Below are positions 1 through 6,075 of a stretch of 23,017 nt of DNA, in pieces (position 1 is the first letter of the stretch; every line of letters begins with the position of its first letter). The notes beneath the pieces are model-generated. The model saw only the letters and a program-made list of their open reading frames with translations, had not been told where the DNA came from and did not search any database. This DNA comes from a virus. The DNA is taken from IMG/VR virus record IMGVR_UViG_3300048591_001383, positions 1 through 23,017 of that record; one strand, written 5' to 3'. The position numbers were made by a program, and so were the translations under genes.

Positions 1-517
1 GCCAGAACGAAACAAGCTCTTTTATAAGTTTTTTTATGTAGGCAGCGTCTTGTTTTACTATAACAAGATGTCCCGATTCGCCGTCGAACGAATAATAGTG
101 AGCTTCTTTTGCGCCTGTTACCAAAAGTTGATGTTGTAATTGCGGGTAATATTTTTCTGGAACCTGGCCATTTTTAGCCAGTTCATGATCATCTTTTCCA
201 GGGCATTTAATTTCAAGTATGCGACTAGCGGCTTCATTATATCCATCGAGCGAGGCACGAATAAACGGATACTCGTCATTTTCGACCAGTACGGCGGGCA
301 TGTCGATATCGTTCATGAGTTCATAATGAGCCCTAGCTTTTGGTTCCAAACGGTTGCCACGATCGGTTGCCCAATTGCCTTTGTTATAACTTTCTTTTAA
401 TAAAGGTCCGGTCTTTTCTTCCCAAAGTTGGTATCTTGTTTTCCAAGGTGAAACGCCCATAATTATCGGAGAATCTGATGCTCCTAGGCCGTTGTGACGC
501 CATTCTTGCCAATCCAT
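1..517 (-). CDS. YqaJ-type viral recombinase/exonuclease (3' end beyond window)
   Basis: The leftward frame opens with ATG at 517 and stays open for 172 codons to the window edge, so the C-terminus is missing. The product starts MDWQEWRHNGLGASDSPIIM and has the YqaJ/lambda-exonuclease fold signatures in order: GASDSPIIMGVSPW, the metal-binding ASLDG aspartate, the catalytic LEIKCP (E-x-K), and YYPQLQHQLLVTGA, the Q-x-x-x-Q helix. Such enzymes resect double-stranded ends 5' to 3' to give single strands for annealing. It is transcribed away from the Sak4-type ATPase and SSB-like genes, with which it would form a recombination set. The call is firm by motif; the exact subfamily is not determined. 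Confidence 0.9.
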   Translation of the reverse strand, partial: MDWQEWRHNGLGASDSPIIMGVSPWKTRYQLWEEKTGPLLKESYNKGNWATDRGNRLEPKARAHYELMNDIDMPAVLVENDEYPFIRASLDGYNEAASRILEIKCPGKDDHELAKNGQVPEKYYPQLQHQLLVTGAKEAHYYSFDGESGHLVIVKQDAAYIKKLIKELVSFW

Positions 518-591
518 AAAAACCTCATTTACTTTTTGTTATAACTGATTTATAACCATGCATCAAGTTTTTTAAAATCGCAAGAGGGGTT
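518..591. promoter_or_regulatory. Divergent control region with GTTATAA inverted repeat
   Basis: This 74-base gap lies between the leftward YqaJ gene and the rightward HTH gene. At 538-556 there is a perfect inverted repeat, GTTATAA-ctgat-TTATAAC, with 7-base arms and a 5-base spacer. Its position between divergent genes, next to a gene for a small HTH protein, is typical of a repressor operator. TGTTATAAC also fits an extended -10 element. A ribosome site (gagggg) precedes the 592 start. Operator function is inferred. Confidence 0.5.
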
Positions 592-798
592 ATGGACGCA
601 AATTTAGCAAAGCTCAGATATTGGATGAGCCTCGATGAGCGAAAAAATACGACCGTGAGGCTCGCGCAGCTTCTTGAATATAAAACAGATAACACAATTC
701 GCATGTGGTTTACGCGTGGGCATATCCCGCAGCGCGAATTAAAAAACGTAATGGAGATCATCGATGGCGAAATTAATCAGTCAAATCAAAAAAGGTAA
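592..798 (+). CDS. Small helix-turn-helix protein, Cro/YdaS-like
   Basis: This 68-residue product carries one HTH-like segment at about residues 20-50: RLAQLLEYKTDNTIRMWFTR followed by GHIPQRELKNVMEII. The pattern of a small helix, a turn, a recognition helix with R/W/R, and a P-x-R start of the next helix is that of Cro/YdaS or KorB-like mini-repressors. It is the first rightward gene and abuts the palindrome at 538-556, so autoregulation and control of the divergent YqaJ gene are plausible. The ribosome site is AGAGGGG just upstream. Its last 35 bases overlap the ATPase gene, suggesting coupling. Family assignment is from pattern only. Confidence 0.6.
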   Translation: MDANLAKLRYWMSLDERKNTTVRLAQLLEYKTDNTIRMWFTRGHIPQRELKNVMEIIDGEINQSNQKR

Positions 799-1669
799 GA
801 TAAAAAAGCCGCATCTTATTTTAATTTATGGTCCAGACGGTTGCGGAAAATCAACGTTTGCCTCGCAGTCGCCAAACCCTATTTTTTTAGGGTCTGAAGA
901 GGGTTCTAACAATCTCGACGTGGCAAGGTTTCCATCGTTTAAAGATTGGGATTTAGTAACTGCTGCTGTTGATGAGCTTTTAACTGAAAAACATGATTTT
1001 AAAACCCTTGTTATCGATTCACTTGATTGGCTTGAGCCAGTGCTGCATGAAAAAATATGTTTACGCCATGGTGTAAGATCAATTGAGCTTGCCGCTGGCG
1101 GTTATGGCAAGGGATACACAGAAGCCGTCAACGAATGGTCGAAGTTTTGTCAAAAACTTGCAGCCCTTCGTGATCAAAAAGGCATGAATATTATTATGAT
1201 TGCACATGCAGAAGTTATTAAGTTTAACGATCCATCGACTCAAAGCGAATATGACCGTTACCAGCTTAAACTTTATAAAAAATCTGCTGCCATGTTTCGT
1301 GAATTTGTCGATGCTGTTTTGTTCGCCAATTTTGAAATCTTTGCAAAAAAAGATGGATCAAAAACAAGAGCCTATGGTGACGGAGTTCGTGTCGTATTTA
1401 CTGAACGTCGTCCAGGTTTTGACGCGAAAAATAGATTTGGTTTGCCGCTTCAACTTCCCATGCTTTGGGCGGAATATGAAACAGCTCTTGAATCTAGCAA
1501 TCCTATGGACCCAGACTATTTAAAAGCATCAATCATGAATATGCTGTCCGAAGTAAAGGATGAAGAACTCAAAGCAAAAGTTATAGAAACCGTTGAAAAA
1601 GCTGGTTCCAATGCGGCTCAGCTTGATTTAATAAAAAATAAACTAGCAATAAGGATTAATGAAGCATGA
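764..1669 (+). CDS. Sak4-like RecA-fold ATPase (AAA_24), recombination
   Basis: This 301-residue protein has a Walker A loop GPDGCGKST at 23-31, a Walker B-like KTLVIDSLDWLEP near residue 85, and IIMIAHAEV resembling the sensor strand of RecA-like cores. This order and size match the phage AAA_24/Sak4 family, single-strand annealing or recombinase ATPases that act with an SSB. The gene directly upstream of an SSB-like protein and opposite a YqaJ nuclease supports that reading. The ATG at 764 follows GGAG and overlaps the HTH gene by 35 bases. The stop overlaps the SSB-like start by 4 bases (ATGA), indicating translational coupling. It could also be called simply a phage nucleotide-binding protein. 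Confidence 0.8.
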   Translation: MAKLISQIKKGKIKKPHLILIYGPDGCGKSTFASQSPNPIFLGSEEGSNNLDVARFPSFKDWDLVTAAVDELLTEKHDFKTLVIDSLDWLEPVLHEKICLRHGVRSIELAAGGYGKGYTEAVNEWSKFCQKLAALRDQKGMNIIMIAHAEVIKFNDPSTQSEYDRYQLKLYKKSAAMFREFVDAVLFANFEIFAKKDGSKTRAYGDGVRVVFTERRPGFDAKNRFGLPLQLPMLWAEYETALESSNPMDPDYLKASIMNMLSEVKDEELKAKVIETVEKAGSNAAQLDLIKNKLAIRINEA

Positions 1670-2175
1670 ATCAACAAGCACTAGTTCCAGCAGGCGATCA
1701 TTTAGCAAAAGTTATTGACTATGCAGTAACGGAAACGCAAACAGGGAAACCGATGATTGTGGTTAGGTTTTCGACTGATAACGGTGAAGTTTTTTGGAAT
1801 GGGGTCTTACAAGAAGCCCCTGAAGGAAAAAGAAATTTCACGGTTGAAGCCTTAATCGTTATGGGTATGAACTCGATTCAACAACTTGAAATGCTTGCCG
1901 ATGGCCCTGATTCAAACGTTTTAAACATGGAAGAAGAGTTTTCAATCAAGGTTGTTCATGAAGAATATAACGGAAAAATTTACGCAAAAGCGGCGTTTGT
2001 AAATAAAGCCGGTGGCGGTAAATTTAAAAACGCTATGGACCGTGGAGCATTGAAAACAAAACTGGCCTCTCTTTCTGGTTTAAGAGCTGATTTTGCTCAA
2101 GCTTGGCAAGAAGTTGGTCCAGTAAAAGCATCTCCTAAAAAACAAACTGTGAATGTTGACAACATTCCTTTTTAA
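1666..2175 (+). CDS. SSB-like single-stranded DNA-binding protein
   Basis: This 169-residue protein ends in VDNIPF, the amphipathic tip typical of bacterial SSB proteins (D-x-I-P-F), which recruits replication and repair partners. The first 115 residues are beta-rich (DHLAKVIDYAVTETQTGKPM, then alternating hydrophobics) as expected for an OB-like fold and resembling DUF669-type phage proteins found beside Sak4 ATPases. It overlaps the upstream ATPase gene by 4 bases. The expected role is to coat single strands made by the YqaJ nuclease or at the fork. The fold is inferred from pattern; the C-terminal tip is directly visible. Confidence 0.7.
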   Translation: MNQQALVPAGDHLAKVIDYAVTETQTGKPMIVVRFSTDNGEVFWNGVLQEAPEGKRNFTVEALIVMGMNSIQQLEMLADGPDSNVLNMEEEFSIKVVHEEYNGKIYAKAAFVNKAGGGKFKNAMDRGALKTKLASLSGLRADFAQAWQEVGPVKASPKKQTVNVDNIPF

Positions 2176-2184
2176 GGATGAAAC

Positions 2185-2346
2185 ATGAACCCTTTAATTG
2201 AACGGTTAAAAAAGATTCTTGAATTTTATGCTGATGAACGACGTTACTTTATAAGTCATTCAAATCCAATTCAAGAAACCGATCGTGGGCGCACAGCTAG
2301 GGAAGCCCTCATGGAACTTAACGAACATATTCAGGAATATCATTAA
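2185..2346 (+). CDS. Small hypothetical protein, 53 residues
   Basis: The frame begins MNPLIERLKKILEFYADERR and ends EHIQEYH, with TAA at 2344-2346. A good ribosome site (AAGGA) lies 8 bases upstream of the ATG, and the stop overlaps the next ATG by one base, both typical of a translated member of this operon. The product is mainly helical and charged, with no recognisable motif. No function can be given. Confidence 0.65.
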   Translation: MNPLIERLKKILEFYADERRYFISHSNPIQETDRGRTAREALMELNEHIQEYH

Positions 2347-2660
2347 TGATTGCCGGTGAATGGGTCTTACTGCAAGGGAAGCGGTTTTATTTAGTTGAAA
2401 AGCCGCTTCCCATTTATCTTTTGCCGCAAGCCTTAGATAATGTTCGTCCGGCTGTTCGTCTTTTAAGATCTTATGAAGTTCAGCGCATGAAGACCGAAGG
2501 TTTTTCGTTTGAGCAATTGGATATCGTTGGCGAGTTTTGGACTTCAACAAGGCAATCGTGTTCAATCATGATCGTTTGGAATATTAGCGAAACAGGAATT
2601 GAAGGACCAAAGGGATGGGATAAAACTTTCAGTGCTTGGATTTTAGGGGTTGAAAAATGA
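2346..2660 (+). CDS. Hypothetical phage protein
   Basis: The product has 104 residues, with a compact mix of strands and helices (GEWVLLQGKRFYLVEKPLPI near the start, MIVWNISETGIEGPKGWDK near the end). No enzymatic motif, signal peptide or membrane segment is visible. It starts one base inside the preceding stop and its own stop overlaps the next ATG (ATGA), so it is embedded in a run of coupled genes. Family not recognised. Confidence 0.7.
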   Translation: MIAGEWVLLQGKRFYLVEKPLPIYLLPQALDNVRPAVRLLRSYEVQRMKTEGFSFEQLDIVGEFWTSTRQSCSIMIVWNISETGIEGPKGWDKTFSAWILGVEK

Positions 2661-2881
2661 AAGCCATACTAGAGTTCAACATGCCGGAAGACGAAAAACA
2701 GTTTAACACTGCTTTTAATGGTGGGAAATATCAAGGTGTAATGGAGCGTTTTGCTAACGTGCTTAGAATGGAGCTTAAATATAATGATGCTCTAAATGAT
2801 GATGAAAAAAGAATTTATAGAGATATTCAAGATAGATTTTTTCGTTGCATGAATGAAGAAGGGGTTTCTTTATTTGAATGA
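2657..2881 (+). CDS. Conserved small phage protein, unknown function
   Basis: The 74-residue product begins MKAILEFNMPEDEKQFNTAF and continues with a helical middle (MERFANVLRMELKYN) and an acidic end. The opening K-A-x-L-E-F-x-x-P-E-(D/E) pattern followed by an FNxAxNGxKY-like stretch is one I recognise from many small uncharacterised phage proteins. It is held between ATGA overlaps on both sides. No biochemical role is known to me. Confidence 0.75.
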   Translation: MKAILEFNMPEDEKQFNTAFNGGKYQGVMERFANVLRMELKYNDALNDDEKRIYRDIQDRFFRCMNEEGVSLFE

Positions 2882-3072
2882 AACAAAATCAACTTTTTAT
2901 AATGAAAATCACTGAAACATTGCGCGTCGTACTTGAAGTAAACGCTATTTTTATAGGGAAAAGTGATTTTTTAACTCTATCCCTAGAAGAACTGATCGAA
3001 AACAAATGGGCGGTAAAAAAGATTATGCCTATAAATTTATGGGGAGTCCGGGAAGTGTTGGATGAAGAATAA
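2878..3072 (+). CDS. Hypothetical small protein
   Basis: The product has 64 residues. It begins at an ATG overlapping the preceding TGA; an internal ATG at 2902 (MKITETLRVV) is an alternative start, but neither has a strong ribosome site. The sequence VLEVNAIFIGKSDFLTLSLE suggests a small beta-alpha fold. No known motif. Coding is supported mainly by gene packing: it fills the gap and overlaps the next start. Confidence 0.55.
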   Translation: MKQNQLFIMKITETLRVVLEVNAIFIGKSDFLTLSLEELIENKWAVKKIMPINLWGVREVLDEE

Positions 3073-3244
3073 CGAAGTATATATCGGCGACGGTGTCTAT
3101 GCGAGTTACGATGGCTATCAATTTCTGCTTAGAACGAAGCGAGCGCATGGATGGGACGAAATTTATTTAGAGCCAAATGTGCTAGATGCTTTTGAAAGAT
3201 ATGTGAAAGGCGTGCGCGCAAAGGAGTTAGGTCTTGAAAATTGA
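3062..3244 (+). CDS. Conserved small phage protein, unknown function
   Basis: The 60-residue product has the pattern NEVYIGDGVYASYDGYQFLL, then EIYLEPNVLDAFERYVK. I recognise the G-D-G-V-Y-x-S-x-D-G-Y and YLEPxVLxA elements from small phage proteins of unknown function encoded in early gene clusters. It overlaps both neighbours by about 11 bases. No role can be assigned. Confidence 0.7.
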   Translation: MKNNEVYIGDGVYASYDGYQFLLRTKRAHGWDEIYLEPNVLDAFERYVKGVRAKELGLEN

Positions 3245-3587
3245 AGATATCAAGAGGATTGCTGATGATTACCCTGATTTTAAAAAAATCATAGATCAGC
3301 ATATACACGATATAATGCAGCAAAAGGAGAAGTTTATTGCATATCAAATACATATCAATGATCTTAACCCCCAAGATTATACGCTTTGCTATAACACTCG
3401 CGATGATGGTTCTACCCAAATTTGGCTTGAGAAGAAGGATCTAAAAATCGACAAACTGATTGCCGTGGTTGAGGCGGCGAAAGCCATAGCAGGATACACT
3501 TATTTTAACAGCACTAAGTTTGGGTATTCTTTTGGTAGAGACTTCGGATTGCTTAAAAAAGCTTTAGACGAATTGGAGGGGGAATGA
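3234..3587 (+). CDS. Hypothetical protein, modular paralogue of the 5470 gene
   Basis: The 117-residue product begins MKIEDIKRIADDYPDFKK and ends with LIAVVEAAKAIAGY, then LLKKALDELEGE. The gene at 5470-5814 has the same ends (MKLEDMKRIAEG; FIKLAEAAKSIFD; SLKKALEELEKE) around a different middle. The central segment here (residues about 18-75) has polar helical then strand character and no catalytic motif. The ATG lies inside the preceding gene's end, and the stop overlaps the MazG-like gene by 4 bases. It is likely a small adaptor or regulator; function unknown. Confidence 0.65.
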   Translation: MKIEDIKRIADDYPDFKKIIDQHIHDIMQQKEKFIAYQIHINDLNPQDYTLCYNTRDDGSTQIWLEKKDLKIDKLIAVVEAAKAIAGYTYFNSTKFGYSFGRDFGLLKKALDELEGE

Positions 3588-3886
3588 CACCATCTGAATA
3601 TCAAAAAGGCGTGCTGAGGACGCAGAAAACAGGATTAACCTTGCGGGATAGTCTATCCAATTGGGGACTTGGTTTAGCGGGTGAAACCGGGGAAGTCGTG
3701 GAGCATATCAAGAAACACCTGTATCACGGCAGGAAATTGAACCTAGATGAGGTAAAGCGAGAATTGGGGGATTGCCTTTGGTATATCGCAGCATTCTGCA
3801 ATGACCTTGGATTTAGCTTAGAGGATGTCATGCAAACCAACATTGACAAACTTAAAGAGAGATGGCCGGAGGGGTTTGGGAAGTGA
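3584..3886 (+). CDS. MazG-like nucleotide pyrophosphohydrolase
   Basis: This 100-residue, all-helical protein shows the MazG/all-alpha NTP pyrophosphatase signature: GLAGETGEVVEHIKKHL, giving E34-x-x-E37, then KRELGDCLWYIAA, giving E60-x-x-D63. These acidic residues bind the magnesium ions that catalyse NTP to NMP plus pyrophosphate. Size fits a single-domain phage MazG. Such enzymes clean modified or non-canonical dNTPs or act on alarmone-linked nucleotide pools; which one cannot be read from sequence. It overlaps the preceding gene by 4 bases. A second, degenerate relative is at 9055-9351. Confidence 0.85.
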   Translation: MTPSEYQKGVLRTQKTGLTLRDSLSNWGLGLAGETGEVVEHIKKHLYHGRKLNLDEVKRELGDCLWYIAAFCNDLGFSLEDVMQTNIDKLKERWPEGFGK

Positions 3887-3895
3887 GGAGAGAAG

Positions 3896-3958
3896 ATGAA
3901 CACATTTAAAGTTTCCATCAAAGGCATTACGCCGCTATCCTTCAATTTTGATTTTTAA
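3896..3958 (+). pseudogene. 20-codon remnant of a phage gene
   Basis: After a strong ribosome site (gaggagag) an ATG opens the short frame MNTFKVSIKGITPLSFNFDF followed by TAA. The start resembles the first residues of a longer phage protein type I recall (x-K-V-x-I-K-G-x-T-P-L-L-M). Here the frame stops after 20 codons and no continuation is obvious in the other frames before 4040. A truncated gene or a real micropeptide are both possible. The family resemblance is from memory. Confidence 0.4.
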
Positions 3959-4039
3959 CATTGTTAAACATGGGAGAAGTACCAGTAATTTGCTAGCAGC
4001 TGGTTATATATGGTTTTGGGAAAGAGGGAGGAATAACGA

Positions 4040-4381
4040 ATGAAAAATACAGATTATGTAGATACCGATATCATTTTAACGGAAGAAGAACGAGCAGCGT
4101 TTCGCAGACAAATCGCATGTAAATCTGCATGCGAAGAATTGATTAAACGTGTTGTCAAGGAATGGGAAGATGCATCAATGGTAGATAGCGTTCTTTGGAG
4201 ATTGGTTGAGGAGAAATACAATCTCAATTTTGAAAACTTCGATTATCAAATTTGTAATCTTACCGGAAGGCTTAAGAAAAGACATAAAGCCCAGACTGCT
4301 ATGCAAGAATTATCGGAAAAATTTGAAAAGCAGGATAAGGTTAAATCATATTTCAAAAGAGTGTTTGGAATGGAGAAATAG
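4040..4381 (+). CDS. Hypothetical protein, helical and charged
   Basis: The 113-residue product starts after a good ribosome site (GGGAGGA, 7 bases before the ATG). It is predicted to be almost wholly helical, with many charged residues (EEERAAFRRQIACKSACEEL; GRLKKRHKAQTAMQELSEKF), and may contain a coiled coil near the end. There are three cysteines, two spaced C-x-x-x-C (CKSAC), but no zinc-finger pattern. Function unknown. Confidence 0.7.
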   Translation: MKNTDYVDTDIILTEEERAAFRRQIACKSACEELIKRVVKEWEDASMVDSVLWRLVEEKYNLNFENFDYQICNLTGRLKKRHKAQTAMQELSEKFEKQDKVKSYFKRVFGMEK

Positions 4382-4440
4382 AATTGGCTCAAGCGGTGAG
4401 GGGCTGGGGAGAAAAGCTTTAGCATAGAGGAAATACCTAA

Positions 4441-4737
4441 ATGACAAAACTAGTAACCGGCATCGAGGCGATTCAGAGCGGGAAGCCGTTTAGATGGAAT
4501 AACCCTGAATCAGGAGTTATCAACCGATGGATTGATCCCAGAGATAAGGAAGAAATGATTAACGTGAGGTTACATGAATTGCTTGCGTGCAAATGGGAAA
4601 TCAAACAAGAGCCGAGGGAGTTTTGGATAGAGGTTAATTCGGTAGGGACACCTATAGTTGCAGATACTGAAGAATTTAATCCGTCTCACAGCGGCACAAA
4701 AGTAATCAAAGTCCGGGAGGTGATTAATGGAGAATGA
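4441..4737 (+). CDS. Hypothetical phage protein
   Basis: The product has 98 residues. The first half (GIEAIQSGKPFRWNNPESG, then LLACKWEIKQEPREFWI) resembles the layout of small phage proteins in which an AI-x-x-GKP-(F/I)-R strand-turn is followed by L-L-x-x-x-WEIK and REFW. Catalytic residues are not apparent. The ribosome site is AGAGGAA. Its TGA directly abuts the methyltransferase ATG, so the two genes are probably translationally linked. No function is claimed. Confidence 0.65.
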   Translation: MTKLVTGIEAIQSGKPFRWNNPESGVINRWIDPRDKEEMINVRLHELLACKWEIKQEPREFWIEVNSVGTPIVADTEEFNPSHSGTKVIKVREVINGE

Positions 4738-5466
4738 ATGTTAAATGGCTTGGATTTATTTAGCGGAATCGGAGGAATATCCTTGGCCTTGGCACCATGG
4801 GTCAGACCTATTGCCTACTGTGAAAGAGATCAATATGCCGCGTCCGTACTCATCAGCAGAATGTTATCAGGGGATCTGTCCGTCGCTCCAATATGGGATG
4901 ACGTGCGAACACTCAAGGGATGTTATCTTCCGCCGGACGGAGTTGACATCATCTACGGAGGTTTCCCCTGCCAGGATATTAGCATTGCAGGACATGGTAA
5001 AGGATTGGCAGGCGAGCGAAGTGGCTTATTTAGAGAGATCATTAGGCTTTGTCGCGAAATTCGACCAAGCTTCATATTCTTGGAGAACGTACCGGCAATT
5101 GCTTTTCGGGGGCTGGGAGACGTTGTCAGTGAAATTTCCGCGATGGGGTATGACTGTAGATGGACTGTTATGTCAGCCGGAAGCCTTGGAGCCTGTCACT
5201 TGCGTGAAAGATGGTGGTTACTTGCCTACTCCAATATTATCGGACAAAAAAAGGGGATTGAGAGGGACTCAGTGGGGTTATCAAACTTGCCCAACTTTAA
5301 GTCTGAAAGGAAATCTACCTGGACACCCAAAGGGTTTATTGAACCCAGAGTGGACCGAGTTGGCAATGGGATATTCAAAAGGTTGGACAGAATTGGTTCC
5401 CTTGGCAATGCAGTGGTTCCGATCCAAGCGCGGGAAGCATTCAAGTTATTGATGGGTATGAGGTGA
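4738..5466 (+). CDS. C5 cytosine-specific DNA methyltransferase
   Basis: The 242-residue protein has the ordered C5-methyltransferase motifs: I DLFSGIGG (6-13, AdoMet binding), IV GGFPCQD with nucleophile C78, VI FLENV with E116, VIII RERWW (R156-x-R158), and X GNAVVP (223-228). It transfers a methyl group from AdoMet to C5 of cytosine, most likely to shield phage DNA. The region between motifs VIII and X, where the target recognition domain sits, is only about 57 residues, so this is a short family member. GGAG lies 5 bases before the ATG. No cognate restriction gene is nearby. A second long frame (4745-5452) overlies almost the whole gene. Confidence 0.9.
   Translation: MLNGLDLFSGIGGISLALAPWVRPIAYCERDQYAASVLISRMLSGDLSVAPIWDDVRTLKGCYLPPDGVDIIYGGFPCQDISIAGHGKGLAGERSGLFREIIRLCREIRPSFIFLENVPAIAFRGLGDVVSEISAMGYDCRWTVMSAGSLGACHLRERWWLLAYSNIIGQKKGIERDSVGLSNLPNFKSERKSTWTPKGFIEPRVDRVGNGIFKRLDRIGSLGNAVVPIQAREAFKLLMGMR
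4745..5452 (+). CDS. Overprinted second protein inside the methyltransferase gene
   Basis: In the +1 frame relative to the methyltransferase an ATG 7 bases after its start opens 235 codons, ending 14 bases before its stop. The product reads like a real protein. It has SSTEVSPARILALQDMVKDW, then FDQASYSWRTYRQ, FPRWGMTVDGLLCQPEALEP, GGYLPTP, and LLNPEWTELAMGYSKGWTEL. I recognise the series (x-S-Y-S-W-R-T, W-x-x-x-P-R-x-G-M, L-P-T-P, LNPxWxExxMGxxxGWTxL) from phage proteins encoded with C5 methyltransferases and often annotated only as hypothetical. The shared GGAG ribosome site is 12 bases from this ATG. It may be translated separately, by reinitiation or by frameshift. Function unknown. Confidence 0.6.
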   Translation: MAWIYLAESEEYPWPWHHGSDLLPTVKEINMPRPYSSAECYQGICPSLQYGMTCEHSRDVIFRRTELTSSTEVSPARILALQDMVKDWQASEVAYLERSLGFVAKFDQASYSWRTYRQLLFGGWETLSVKFPRWGMTVDGLLCQPEALEPVTCVKDGGYLPTPILSDKKRGLRGTQWGYQTCPTLSLKGNLPGHPKGLLNPEWTELAMGYSKGWTELVPLAMQWFRSKRGKHSSY

Positions 5467-5469
5467 TTG

Positions 5470-5814
5470 ATGAAGCTTGAGGATATGAAGCGGATTGCTG
5501 AGGGTAGGACGCCGGGGAAGTGGGAGCATAGATTTGGTGACTACCATCATGGGGTTTATTTTGGTCAGTCAGAATCCCAGCATATTGCAAGATCAATTGC
5601 GGGTAGAGGCAACGGGGGAGTAAAAGAAGAAAAAGCAAATGCCGAAGTTATCGTCATGGCCATCAATCATCTTGATAAATTCATCAAGCTTGCGGAAGCG
5701 GCGAAATCCATATTTGACACGATGATGTTTGACGATAAGTTACAACATCACGTCGTTCCTGATGGCAGGTTGAATAGTTTGAAAAAAGCTTTAGAAGAAT
5801 TGGAGAAGGAATGA
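5470..5814 (+). CDS. Ead/Ea22-like hypothetical protein, paralogue of the 3234 gene
   Basis: The product has 114 residues from ATG 5470, which has GAGG 6 bases upstream; a TTG at 5467 is less likely. Order: MKLEDMKRIAEGRTPGKWE, a G/H-rich strand region (FGDYHHGVYFGQSESQHIAR), KANAEVIVMAINHLDKFIKL, and LKKALEELEKE. The T-P-G-x-W near the start and the N-A-x-x-I-x-x-A-x-N-x-L pattern resemble Ea22/Ead-type phage proteins of unknown function. Its ends match the 3234-3587 product. It lies right after the methyltransferase (TGA at 5464-5466). Confidence 0.7.
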   Translation: MKLEDMKRIAEGRTPGKWEHRFGDYHHGVYFGQSESQHIARSIAGRGNGGVKEEKANAEVIVMAINHLDKFIKLAEAAKSIFDTMMFDDKLQHHVVPDGRLNSLKKALEELEKE

Positions 5815-6075
5815 GTTGGCAACGTTGCCCAAAATTTGAGGGCGTCACCTGCCCTAGCACCAAGTGGTGAGCTGGCCGCTGGCCAAAATTTTGAATTGTC
5901 TCATGCAGACCAGTTTGGTCGGAAGTAGAAAGTGGTGCAACTCCACCCGCCAAGCTGTGCTGTGTAGCTACCTTGAGACAGTCATCCTGAGCATGGATGT
6001 AAAAAGGCTTACCGTCGCAAGGGTTTCATGCGCCGTCCGCCCCACGTTACGGGGTACTTTAACAAAGGAGAAATT
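5815..6075. other. GC-richer, hairpin-dense stretch without a convincing gene
   Basis: Several short perfect inverted repeats follow one another: GGCAACGTTGCC at 5818-5829, GGGC/GCCC at 5840-5854, CACCA/TGGTG at 5858-5869, and a GTGG/CCAC stem with a 7-base loop at 5932-5946. The stretch GGTGCAACTCC then CCCGCC and CTGTG (5934-5959), with GGAAG at 5921, loosely resembles the core of cobalamin riboswitches, but no B12-related gene follows. A 19-codon frame begins at 5811 (MSWQRCPKFEGVTCPSTKW) after a good ribosome site and may be a gene remnant. The GTG-started 71-codon frame at 5864 looks non-coding. A structured RNA or decayed gene is the best reading. Confidence 0.3.

Noticed and set aside
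140-400. 86-codon plus-strand frame at the left end
   Set aside because: The opposite strand carries YqaJ catalytic motifs across the same bases, so this is a shadow frame.
5932-5946. Stem with 7-base loop resembling a tRNA T-arm
   Set aside because: The stem has only four pairs, and no matching acceptor, D or anticodon arms are found at tRNA distances.
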